Both the position numbers and the translations under genes were made by a program. A stretch of DNA of 7,513 nucleotides from DHVE2 group archaeon. GTDB lineage: Archaea > Thermoplasmatota > Thermoplasmata > Thermoplasmatales > Aciduliprofundaceae. The first letter of the stretch is position 1; every line of letters begins with the position of its first letter. The notes beneath the pieces are model-generated. The model was not told the DNA's origin, made no database searches, and was given only the letters and a program-made list of their open reading frames with translations. Below are positions 1 through 6,899 of the stretch, piece after piece. The stretch spans positions 1-7,513 of the forward strand of contig JALSPD010000154.1 of the NCBI GenBank assembly GCA_026986135.1. Direction: 5' to 3'.

Positions 1-2075
1 AATTGTCCCTTTCGGTACGCGTCAATTAGCTTCTCTACCTTCTCCTCAGCCTCTTCTATAACATTCATTATCTGAAGCTTTGCCTCTTCGGGTATGTCCT
101 CGTCGTCTATTCCAGAGGTGAAGCCCACATAGGAGATCACACCCACTGCAAGCCGGGTCATGTTATCTATGAATTTCCTTGCCTCTTCAAGTCCCATCTT
201 TGCTATACGGTCAAGGAGCTTTCCTTTAAATGCGCCTATGGCATTCTCGTCAATTGTGCCAGCCACAAGTTTACCATCTCTGATAACAACATAGGCGTCA
301 ATAGGACATTTCTCAAATTTGCACTCCCCACCGCAAACAGAAACATCGCATATCTTGCTCTTGAACTCCAGATTGAGCCCCTTAGGAAGTATGAGTGAAA
401 AGAGATCCTTTCCAAGATAGTACTCTTTTCCTTTCTCAATTATCGGTTCCGGTAGCTTCTCATAGTTAAGGTATGAAAGCATGTGAATTGCCTTCTCCTT
501 GGTGAACTTTGGATTTTTGTGGGTGAGCAGGAACATTGCGGTGATGTGATCATGTATTCCACCAATTATTGGACCGCCGAATCTTGGAGAGAGTATATGC
601 TCCTGCACAAGCATCAGTATTTTTGCCTCGGCTCTTGCCTCCTCGCCCTGCAGCACATGGAGGTTCATCTCATCTCCATCAAAGTCTGCGTTGTATGGAG
701 GACATACCGCCAGATTGAATCTGAAAGTTCTGTAGGGCATCACCTTCACAAGATGCCCCATCATGCTCATCCTGTGCAGAGAGGGCTGTCGGTTGAAGAG
801 CACGATGTCCCCATCGGTGAGGTGCCTCTCAACACGCCATCCAACTTCAAGTTTCTGTGCGACTGTTTCGGCATTTCTCTCGGTAATCTTTATTCTTCTA
901 CCATCCGATCTTATCACATAGTTTGCCCCGGGAAGGTATTTCCCATCTACAATCTTGGGATTTGGTCCCCTTCTCACAATTTCCCTCATCTTCTCTATGT
1001 TCTGTTCTGTAACTGAGATGGGCACCGTGAGTTCTTTTGCCGCCTTCTCAGGAACACCCACCTCGTTTATTGATAAAAACGGTTCAGGTGAAATTACAGT
1101 TCTTGATGAGAAATTAACACGCTTTCCTGATAGGTTTGATCTGAATCTTCCCTCCTTGCCCTTCAGTCTCTGAACAAGCGTTTTCAGAGGTCTGCCGCTT
1201 CTGTGTCTTGCAGGTGGTATGCCTGCGGTCTGGTTATCAAAGTATGTTGTCACATGGTACTGGAGAAGCTCCCACAGATCCTCAATTATGAGCTGGGGTG
1301 CACCACTGTCCCTGTTCTCCCTCAGACGCTGATTGATCCTTATTATATCCACCAGTTTGTGCGTCAGATCATCCTCGCTCCTCTCTCCAGTTTCAAGGGT
1401 TATTGTTGGTCTTACATTTACGGGTGGTACAGGCAGTACTGTAAGTACCATCCATTCAGGCCTTGCAGTCTCTGGGTTGATTCCCAAGAGCGGAAGATCC
1501 TCATCGGGTATCCTCTCCAGCCTCTCTCTTATCTCCTTGGGCGTTAGTTTTCTACCCTCTTCCCTGAATGTGGTGGGCTTGTCAAGCGCAATCTTTTTCT
1601 GCTCAGCACCGCAGTGTGGGCAGATGGGCCTGGATGAGGCCTCGTCAATTATCTTTTTGTATATCACAAAGAGCTGCATTGGAGATGCGCCCATTTTCTT
1701 TGCTTCTTCAATCTTTTGCTTGTAAATTTCAATCTCATCATCTTTCAACTTTATTCTTCCGCACTCCCTGCAGGTAGCGTCAAGATAATTTTTTATGTTC
1801 TTCACAAACCCCACATGGATAACTGGCATGGCCAGCTCAATGTGTCCAAAATGCCCCGGGCACTCATCCACCTTTCCACCGCAGGTTTTACATCTCAAAC
1901 CCGGTTCAATAACACCCATGTGCAGGTCCATCAAACCCTTGTCTATGGGAAAACCATCATCATCGTAGGTGTCCGCGGTTATTACCTTTACCGCACTCAT
2001 TCTTCTAATCTCCTCCGGTGAGAGGAGAGCAAATTTAATTGAGTTGATCCTTTTGGTTATGCCAAAGGCCCTCAT
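1..2075 (-). CDS. rpoA1: DNA-directed RNA polymerase subunit A' (RpoA1), C-terminus cut by window edge
   Basis: Catalytic largest-subunit fragment of archaeal RNA polymerase, which with A'' corresponds to bacterial beta' and Rpb1. I translated the frame by hand from ATG at 2075 and it stays open to base 3, giving 691 complete codons. Archaeal A' is usually near 870-900 residues, so roughly the last fifth is missing. Visible motifs are the N-terminal zinc-binding clamp (C62, C65, C72, H75, then C102, C105 and C152, C155), a conserved stretch resembling RFRxNLxGKRVNFSxRTVISP near residues 320-345, and the catalytic NADFDGDEM at 462-470. The Mg-binding aspartates there are D464, D466 and D468. 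A four-cysteine cluster lies at 576-590. No intein interrupts the catalytic motif. The start overlaps the rpoB stop as ATGA, with GGTGAT five bases upstream, suggesting translational coupling. Identity is very secure. Confidence 0.98.
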   Translation of the reverse strand, partial: MRAFGITKRINSIKFALLSPEEIRRMSAVKVITADTYDDDGFPIDKGLMDLHMGVIEPGLRCKTCGGKVDECPGHFGHIELAMPVIHVGFVKNIKNYLDATCRECGRIKLKDDEIEIYKQKIEEAKKMGASPMQLFVIYKKIIDEASSRPICPHCGAEQKKIALDKPTTFREEGRKLTPKEIRERLERIPDEDLPLLGINPETARPEWMVLTVLPVPPVNVRPTITLETGERSEDDLTHKLVDIIRINQRLRENRDSGAPQLIIEDLWELLQYHVTTYFDNQTAGIPPARHRSGRPLKTLVQRLKGKEGRFRSNLSGKRVNFSSRTVISPEPFLSINEVGVPEKAAKELTVPISVTEQNIEKMREIVRRGPNPKIVDGKYLPGANYVIRSDGRRIKITERNAETVAQKLEVGWRVERHLTDGDIVLFNRQPSLHRMSMMGHLVKVMPYRTFRFNLAVCPPYNADFDGDEMNLHVLQGEEARAEAKILMLVQEHILSPRFGGPIIGGIHDHITAMFLLTHKNPKFTKEKAIHMLSYLNYEKLPEPIIEKGKEYYLGKDLFSLILPKGLNLEFKSKICDVSVCGGECKFEKCPIDAYVVIRDGKLVAGTIDENAIGAFKGKLLDRIAKMGLEEARKFIDNMTRLAVGVISYVGFTSGIDDEDIPEEAKLQIMNVIEEAEEKVEKLIDAYRKGQ

Positions 2076-5000
2076 TTCATATCACCTACCTTCAATCTCA
2101 TTATCACACCAAGAGAGGCAAGCTCATCGCGCATGAGCTTGAAGGCATAGCTAGTCTCAATCGGATATATGTTTGTGGTATTTCCGCAAACCGGACAGCG
2201 AAGTATGCCCTTCTTTCTATCGTAAATTGCAATGTGGCCGCATTCAGGATTGCCACAAACATAAAGCAAAGTCCCATCTGAGTTGTCCAGAAGACGATCT
2301 TTGATAACCATTGCCGCCCCATGCCCGATGAGCGTATCGCGTTCCATCTCTCCGAACCTCAAACCTCCGAGACGTGATCTTCCCTCGGTTGGCTGTCTGG
2401 TGAGTATCTGTACAGCACCTCTTGAACGGGCATGGAACTTGCCAGCAACCATGTGGTGTAGCTTCTGATAATATATGACACCGACAAATATATCTGCCTC
2501 TATCTTCTCGCCTGTTATACCATCGTACATTACCTCTTTTCCTGTGTATTTGAACCCATGCCTTACGAGAGCCTCTCTCAGGGCTTTCTCAGGCTCTCCA
2601 CTGAACACTGTGCCATCAACAAATCTCCCTTCAAGGGCAGCAACCTTACCGCCTATCATCTCAAGCACATGTCCCACGGTCATTCTTGATGGGATAGCGT
2701 GGGGATTTATTATCAGATCTGGAATTATTCCACTCTCAGTGAACGGCATGTCTTCCTGAGGTATTATTGCACCCACAACACCCTTCTGTCCATGGCGCGA
2801 TGCGAATTTGTCTCCAAGTTCGGGTATTCTCTCATCTCTCACCTTCACCTTTACCAGACGGGAATTGTTCTCGCTTACGGTCATGAGAACGGTATCAACC
2901 CAACCTTCCTCTCCTCTACGCATAGTCACACTGCTCTCTCTTCTCTTTTGAGGACCGAGGAGTTCCATCTCCTCATCCAGGAACCTTGGCGGAGATGTTT
3001 TTCCAATGAGCACATCACCACTCTTCACATACATCTCTGGAGATATGATTCCATCATCATCTAAAAGACGGTAAGCATCCTCAGTCATTGCACCCCTAAC
3101 ATCAGGGCTTGGTACCTCAAACCTATCCTCCTGTCCTCCTGGATATCTCCTCTCCTCAGATTTGTAGGTTCTGAAGAATGTGCTTCTTCCAAAACCTCTT
3201 TCAACGGAGGCTTTGTTCATCACTATTGCATCCTGCATATTGTATCCATGGTAGGAAAGGATTGCAACAACAGCATTTTGTCCAGCAGGTCTTTTTATGA
3301 AATTCACGAAGTCCATGGTCTTTGTTTTCACGAGGGGTGCCTGTGGATAGTGAAGCAGATGCCCCCTCGTATCAGGTCTTCTCCTGTAATTTGCAGCAGG
3401 TAAGCCCAGAGACTGCTTCATCATCGCGGCACCCATAGTTATACGGGGTGATGCGTTGTGGTGCGGATAGGGTATGCATCCAGCCACCGCACCGAGGATG
3501 AGGAGTGGGTCAATCTCAAGATGCGTATGCTCTGGTGTGAGAAGGGAAGGCACCTCAAAGGTATGGCCGCAGTGCTTGCATCTCAATATGATTCTATCTT
3601 CTCCCGGGTTCACCCAGTCCACATCACTTCTTCCGAGCACCCTATCACAGTGTGGACAGCGCTCAGGAACATCGTAGGCGTAAACAGCAATGTATGCATT
3701 CTCCTCCTCATCGGCATCAATCCACTCTACAATTCCCTCCTTAACGAGATCATCCACTGTTATTTTGCCCTGCTTCAACCTCTCCCTTACCTTTGCATCA
3801 TATTTTATCTGGCCGTTTTCAACCACAAGAAGGGGCCTCCTTATTCTACCCCTGTCGCTGTTTATCATAACCTCGTTGGTGATGTCGTCGTATCTTATGT
3901 TAATCTGGTGCGAAAGTACTCCCTTTCTCCTGCGCATTCTTATCTCGCGAGTTAGTTCTGCGCCATCTTTGACATAACCTACAAGATTGCCATTGAGATA
4001 TACCCTGGCATATCCCTCCTTTTCAACATCCATATGCTTTACGCCGAGGGATTTGAGGGTTTTAAGCACGGCCTCTTCAGGATATCCCTCCGAGACATCT
4101 ATTATGAGAGCCGCATTCTTCACGAGACCGCAGTTCTGACCCTCTGGAGTCTCATTTGGACAGAGACGTCCCCATTGTGTGGGATGCAGATCTCTCGCCT
4201 CAAAATGAGGTTGTGATCTTGTGAGTGGCGAGATCACTCTTCTGAGATGGCTGAGCGTGCTCATGTGGGATGTGCGATCCAGGAGCTGAGAAACACCGGT
4301 CCTTCCACCCACCCAGTTCCCAGTGCTCATCGCGTGCATTATTTTCTGGGTTAGCACATCCTGGCGAACTGCAGCCCTTACCCTTATGCCCTTCTTTCTG
4401 TTGTACGTTCTCTCAAGCTGGTATTTAAGATCCTTCATAAGGGCTTCAAAAGCGGTTCTGAAAACCTCCTCCAGAAGATCTCCTGATAGTTTTAATCTTT
4501 TGTTTGCAAGATGGTCCTTGTCATCCTCCTTCCTGAGACCAAGATGAAGCTCAAGAACACGACGGGCCATCCTGCCAAGGTAGTAAGCCTTCTTAATCCT
4601 GTCCTCTTTGCTCACACCAAGATGAGGTAGGAGAGAGGTATCAAGGATCTGCGCAATTTTCTTCTCTCTGTATTCGCGAGCCTGACCAGCAGCAAACCTT
4701 TTTTCAAGATACTCTATGGCATCCCTCTGTGTTCTTATTCCATTGGGTGGATAAAGATCTGGATTTTCAACCTCCTCAATGTTTGCCATCACAATTACAC
4801 TCATTTTCTCCGAGCTTACGATGGCCTTGTATATTTCGTCATCCCTTTCAAGTCCAAGGGCCTTCATAACAATTACAAGAGGTATTGAACCGGCAACTGC
4901 AGGCACGGATACCATCAGTATCCCATCGGCCTTTTTCTCAATGGTGGTCAGGGCTCTGTACCCCTCACGCTGTGAGAATACCTTGGCCACCTCAATGGTC

Positions 5001-5686
5001 GTGTTGTATTTTTCTTCCTTCTCCACGAGAACTCTGTTTGGAGCCAGATCCTCAAGAGAGACGAGAACCCTCTCGCTACCTCCAATTATGAAGTATCCTC
5101 CTGAGTCATCAGGGTCCTCACCAACATATTGCAGTTTTTTCCTGTATGGCAGGTTAAGTATAGAGGGGTCCTTTGTGATTTCATCAAGGTAATTGTCTAT
5201 GTTATCTTCGTGAATTGTACATATCTTTGATTTTACCATCACCGGGAATTCTCCTATTTTAATCTTTTCAGGCTCATGCTCTGTGCATCTCCCATCTGAA
5301 TCGCATTCCTCAACTATAACTTGGAGATACAGAGGTGCAACGTAACTCATATCTCTCAATCTCGCTTCCATAGGTGTAATCTGCACTGTGGCGCCTGTGG
5401 CCTCTTTTATCTCGGGCTTTCCTATGGTTATTGTTGGCCCAAGGTCCTTGTCGGGTTCTCCATGCTCATTTACCCTACCAAATCTTATCCTTATCTTTCT
5501 TCCACCTGTTTTGGTGGGGTCAAGGGTCATCACACCGGGTGGATCTTCATCTGTAACCTTCGTGCTGTCCACAATCATCTGCATTATGCTGTTCACGTTG
5601 TCAGGCGTTGGAATAAGGTCGTTGTAGGAGGCAATGTGATGATTAACCACGCTCTTTTTAAACAGGGCATCTACAATTGTGCGCAT
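2072..5686 (-). CDS. rpoB: DNA-directed RNA polymerase subunit B (RpoB), undivided
   Basis: Second-largest polymerase subunit (Rpb2/beta homologue), forming the active-site cleft with A'. It is a single 1204-residue chain, unlike the B'/B'' split of many methanogens and haloarchaea. Motifs seen: RDLHPTQWGR (498-507) followed by ETPEGQNCG from 512 in the fork region; GYNMQDAIVMNK around Q818-D819; GDKFASRHGQKG with K960 and K968; and a C-terminal zinc ribbon C1144/C1149/C1164/C1167 in the clamp/anchor part. An additional CxxC...CxxC module (C677, C680, C703, C706) is inserted before EHTHLEIDP. I place the start at ATG 5686 because GAGGGTGA sits five bases upstream. A GTG at 5695 is in frame and would add three residues, but it overlaps that SD. 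The gene follows rpoH closely and overlaps rpoA1 by four bases. The active-site Gln where Glu is usual is notable. Confidence 0.98.
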   Translation of the reverse strand: MRTIVDALFKKSVVNHHIASYNDLIPTPDNVNSIMQMIVDSTKVTDEDPPGVMTLDPTKTGGRKIRIRFGRVNEHGEPDKDLGPTITIGKPEIKEATGATVQITPMEARLRDMSYVAPLYLQVIVEECDSDGRCTEHEPEKIKIGEFPVMVKSKICTIHEDNIDNYLDEITKDPSILNLPYRKKLQYVGEDPDDSGGYFIIGGSERVLVSLEDLAPNRVLVEKEEKYNTTIEVAKVFSQREGYRALTTIEKKADGILMVSVPAVAGSIPLVIVMKALGLERDDEIYKAIVSSEKMSVIVMANIEEVENPDLYPPNGIRTQRDAIEYLEKRFAAGQAREYREKKIAQILDTSLLPHLGVSKEDRIKKAYYLGRMARRVLELHLGLRKEDDKDHLANKRLKLSGDLLEEVFRTAFEALMKDLKYQLERTYNRKKGIRVRAAVRQDVLTQKIMHAMSTGNWVGGRTGVSQLLDRTSHMSTLSHLRRVISPLTRSQPHFEARDLHPTQWGRLCPNETPEGQNCGLVKNAALIIDVSEGYPEEAVLKTLKSLGVKHMDVEKEGYARVYLNGNLVGYVKDGAELTREIRMRRRKGVLSHQINIRYDDITNEVMINSDRGRIRRPLLVVENGQIKYDAKVRERLKQGKITVDDLVKEGIVEWIDADEEENAYIAVYAYDVPERCPHCDRVLGRSDVDWVNPGEDRIILRCKHCGHTFEVPSLLTPEHTHLEIDPLLILGAVAGCIPYPHHNASPRITMGAAMMKQSLGLPAANYRRRPDTRGHLLHYPQAPLVKTKTMDFVNFIKRPAGQNAVVAILSYHGYNMQDAIVMNKASVERGFGRSTFFRTYKSEERRYPGGQEDRFEVPSPDVRGAMTEDAYRLLDDDGIISPEMYVKSGDVLIGKTSPPRFLDEEMELLGPQKRRESSVTMRRGEEGWVDTVLMTVSENNSRLVKVKVRDERIPELGDKFASRHGQKGVVGAIIPQEDMPFTESGIIPDLIINPHAIPSRMTVGHVLEMIGGKVAALEGRFVDGTVFSGEPEKALREALVRHGFKYTGKEVMYDGITGEKIEADIFVGVIYYQKLHHMVAGKFHARSRGAVQILTRQPTEGRSRLGGLRFGEMERDTLIGHGAAMVIKDRLLDNSDGTLLYVCGNPECGHIAIYDRKKGILRCPVCGNTTNIYPIETSYAFKLMRDELASLGVIMRLKVGDMK
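2081..2086 (-). promoter_or_regulatory. Shine-Dalgarno site for rpoA1
   Basis: The minus strand reads GGTGAT five bases before the rpoA1 ATG at 2075. It matches the archaeal 16S rRNA anti-SD and lies inside the last codons of rpoB. It fixes the rpoA1 start at the ATGA overlap. Confidence 0.8.
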
Positions 5687-5691
5687 ATTAT

Positions 5692-5699
5692 TCACCCTC
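5692..5699 (-). promoter_or_regulatory. Shine-Dalgarno site that decides the rpoB start
   Basis: The minus strand reads GAGGGTGA, overlapping the rpoH stop codon (TGA at 5700-5698), followed by AATAAT-like spacing and ATG at 5686. The GGTGA core is five bases from that ATG. The competing GTG at 5695 lies within this site, so it is an unlikely start. Confidence 0.7.
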
Positions 5700-5949
5700 A
5701 GTCCCTTATCACTACTCTATACACAACAATCCTTCCTGCGGTGGGGCTTTTTCTCACAATTTTTATGAGACTTCCCACAGGAATGTGGCCGTATTTCCTC
5801 TCAAGAATACGGAGCACAGGATCGCTCTTCCTTATTTTTGGTAGATTCTCCTTTTTTACATTGTACTTCTTCAAAATTTCCTCTTCCTCCTCTGCTGGTA
5901 CCAAATAATGCTCCGGAACAAGTTCGTGCTCGAGCACGTTGAATTTCAT
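5698..5949 (-). CDS. rpoH: DNA-directed RNA polymerase subunit H (RpoH)
   Basis: Small archaeal polymerase subunit, homologous to the C-terminal domain of eukaryotic Rpb5, located at the lower jaw near downstream DNA. The 83-residue product is the usual size and shows the family pattern. It has an N-terminal HELVPEH motif (8-14), an acidic run of five glutamates at 20-24, KKYNV then LPKIRKSDPVLR in the middle, and a C-terminal IKIVRKSPTAG followed by a YRVVI-type strand. The ATG at 5949 is preceded by GAGGTGAT six bases upstream. It is the first protein gene of the polymerase block. Its start is only 22 bases beyond the 3' end of tRNA-Lys, leaving no room for a separate TATA box outside the tRNA. 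It is followed within 11 bases by rpoB. Identity is secure. Confidence 0.96.
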   Translation of the reverse strand: MKFNVLEHELVPEHYLVPAEEEEEILKKYNVKKENLPKIRKSDPVLRILERKYGHIPVGSLIKIVRKSPTAGRIVVYRVVIRD

Positions 5950-5955
5950 CTTTTC

Positions 5956-5961
5956 ATCACC
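5956..5961 (-). promoter_or_regulatory. Shine-Dalgarno site for rpoH
   Basis: The minus strand reads GGTGAT six bases before the ATG at 5949. It overlaps the end of a 10-base palindrome (CCTCATGAGG, 5960-5969) in the short spacer between the tRNA and rpoH. Confidence 0.75.
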
Positions 5962-5971
5962 TCATGAGGCA

Positions 5972-6044
5972 CGGGCCTGCGGGGAATCGAACCCCGGACC
6001 ACCTGGTTAAAAGCCAGGTGCTCTTCCTACTGAGCTACAGGCCC
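5972..6044 (-). tRNA. tRNA-Lys (anticodon UUU)
   Basis: A complete 73-base cloverleaf can be folded by eye on the minus strand. The acceptor GGGCCTG pairs with CAGGCCC. The D stem GCTC/GAGC encloses an eight-base loop with GG. The anticodon stem CCTGG/CCAGG encloses CTTTTAA, giving anticodon TTT, which reads Lys AAA/AAG. The variable region is five bases. The T stem CGGGG/CCCCG encloses TTCGATT. The discriminator is G at 5972, and CCA is not encoded, so it would be added after transcription. There is no intron. A TATA-like box lies about 31 bases upstream of the 5' end. The gene sits directly before rpoH on the same strand and probably heads the RNA polymerase transcript. Confidence 0.96.
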
Positions 6045-6074
6045 ATGGGCTATGGTTCGGACATAAGCGGCTCA

Positions 6075-6082
6075 TATATAAA
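6075..6082 (-). promoter_or_regulatory. Archaeal TATA box for tRNA-Lys and probably the rpoHBA1 operon
   Basis: The minus strand reads TTTATATA within AAATTTATATATGAG. Its centre is about 34 bases upstream of the mature tRNA 5' end. With the usual TATA-to-start spacing of about 26 bases, the transcript would start near 6052 and carry a leader of about eight bases. The sequence is nearly symmetric, so it could also act on the plus strand, but a better placed box exists for the plus-strand gene. Confidence 0.6.
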
Positions 6083-6171
6083 TTTTGCTGCATGCCCACT
6101 TACTCACCTTGCATTTTTTCTACATTCATCCGAGGGCCTTGTTTATAATCTTGCAATAAATGAGGAAAAAG

Positions 6172-6179
6172 ATAAATAT
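6172..6179 (+). promoter_or_regulatory. TATA-like box for the unknown small gene at 6201
   Basis: ATAAATAT, preceded by an A-rich BRE-like run, is centred about 26 bases before the first ATG at 6201. That spacing places transcription initiation at or within a base or two of the start codon, which predicts a leaderless mRNA. No SD is present before the ATG. Confidence 0.5.
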
Positions 6180-6200
6180 GGGTCCGACATTCACAAACTG

Positions 6201-6431
6201 ATGATGAGAACATACCTTAAGGTGACATTCAACAGCGAAGGTGCCCCTCCAAGTGAGATAGTGGCAAGGTTGCAGTCTCTCGGGTTCAAGCCCATAACTG
6301 GCGCCTACGATATGGTATACGAGTGGAACGATGGGGCTACCGTTGAGGACGCAATATGGTTTGCGGATAAGATTCACGAGACTCTTAAGGGATACAACGT
6401 TCTCTTTGAAATAGAGACGATAACGGAATAA
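6201..6431 (+). CDS. Small protein of unknown function, probably leaderless
   Basis: I do not recognise this 76-residue protein. It has two adjacent start codons (6201 and 6204). The frame continues upstream, but that part is antisense to tRNA-Lys and the intergenic region, so it is not credible coding sequence. The product reads as an alternating beta/alpha pattern. A strand TYLKVTFNS is followed by helix PPSEIVARLQSLG, a strand pair around FKPITGAYDMVYEW, a helix VEDAIWFADKIHETLKG, and a final strand VLFEIETIT. This could be a small ferredoxin-like or ACT-like alpha/beta fold, but that is inference only. It has no signal peptide, membrane segment or cysteines, so it is probably soluble and cytoplasmic. 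No SD precedes it. It converges with rnp4, with only two bases between the stop codons, so their transcripts must overlap. Confidence 0.8.
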   Translation: MMRTYLKVTFNSEGAPPSEIVARLQSLGFKPITGAYDMVYEWNDGATVEDAIWFADKIHETLKGYNVLFEIETITE

Positions 6432-6433
6432 TC

Positions 6434-6742
6434 TTATTTGTACGGATATCTTTTGTAGGTGCCGCATCTCAGGCATTTTATTACAACCTTACCTTTTTTG
6501 AGGCGCACCGTTGCATTTTTCCCTGGAACGAGAAAACTGTTGCATTTTTTGCATATATGGTACTTTTTCTCTTTGGGGATCCTCACGTTGTATTTTTTTG
6601 ATATCTCTCTCATGAGTTCAACATACCTTGATGCCAGTACAAGATCACCTTTCATAGCTCTCTCCTCTGCCATCCTGTAAAGTATCTCAATCCTTTCCTT
6701 CGCGATTTTCCTTGCGATTTTTCTCCTATTTACCCTCTTCAC
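6434..6742 (-). CDS. rnp4: Ribonuclease P protein component 4 (Rpp21/Rpr2 family)
   Basis: Protein cofactor of archaeal RNase P, the ribonucleoprotein that cuts the 5' leader from precursor tRNAs. In archaea it works together with the Rpp29 homologue on the specificity side of the RNA. The 102-residue product has the expected two-part layout. A basic, helical N-terminal half includes RKIARKIAKERIEILYRMA (7-25) and a second helix near 30-50. A C-terminal zinc ribbon has C64, C67, C90 and C93, followed by a basic KRYPYK tail. Length and motif order match the family. The start is GTG at 6742. An in-frame stop lies a few codons upstream with no ATG between. No SD is visible, but a TATA-like box about 26 bases upstream suggests a leaderless transcript. 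The gene ends two bases from the convergent unknown gene. Confident from motif pattern. Confidence 0.92.
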   Translation of the reverse strand: MKRVNRRKIARKIAKERIEILYRMAEERAMKGDLVLASRYVELMREISKKYNVRIPKEKKYHICKKCNSFLVPGKNATVRLKKGKVVIKCLRCGTYKRYPYK

Positions 6743-6761
6743 AGGTGATGTATGGGCTCAT

Positions 6762-6770
6762 ATAGTAAAA
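6762..6770 (-). promoter_or_regulatory. TATA-like box for rnp4
   Basis: The minus strand reads TTTACTATA, centred about 24-26 bases upstream of the GTG start at 6742. That spacing implies initiation at about the start codon. It is a weaker match than the tRNA box. Confidence 0.4.
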
Positions 6771-6899
6771 ATCTTTGTTCTTTTTTGATTTTTTCTTTAA
6801 ATCCTGTATTTTCCTGCATTTACTCGGAACCATATATTTTTAATTTTTTTTATAAATTAATTTTCCTCTGGGTTTTCAGGCAATCTTTACAAAAAAATA

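Noticed and set aside
666..692. Possible intein at the NADFDGD catalytic site of RpoA'
   Set aside because: The motif is uninterrupted here, and no splice-junction motifs occur in the part of rpoA1 or in rpoB that I read.
483..2021. Several plus-strand open frames of 70-177 codons across the left part
   Set aside because: They lie antisense to rpoA1, whose minus-strand frame is continuous with clear family motifs. Their products have no recognisable pattern.
2283..5627. Many plus-strand open frames opposite rpoB
   Set aside because: They are shadows of a highly conserved gene on the minus strand, without SD sites or protein-like patterns that I could recognise.
5964..6200. N-terminal extension of the plus-strand gene at 6201, reading through the tRNA region
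   Set aside because: It is the antisense translation of tRNA-Lys (AGNRTPDHLVKS-type peptide, a well-known spurious annotation), and a TATA-like box lies inside it just upstream of 6201.
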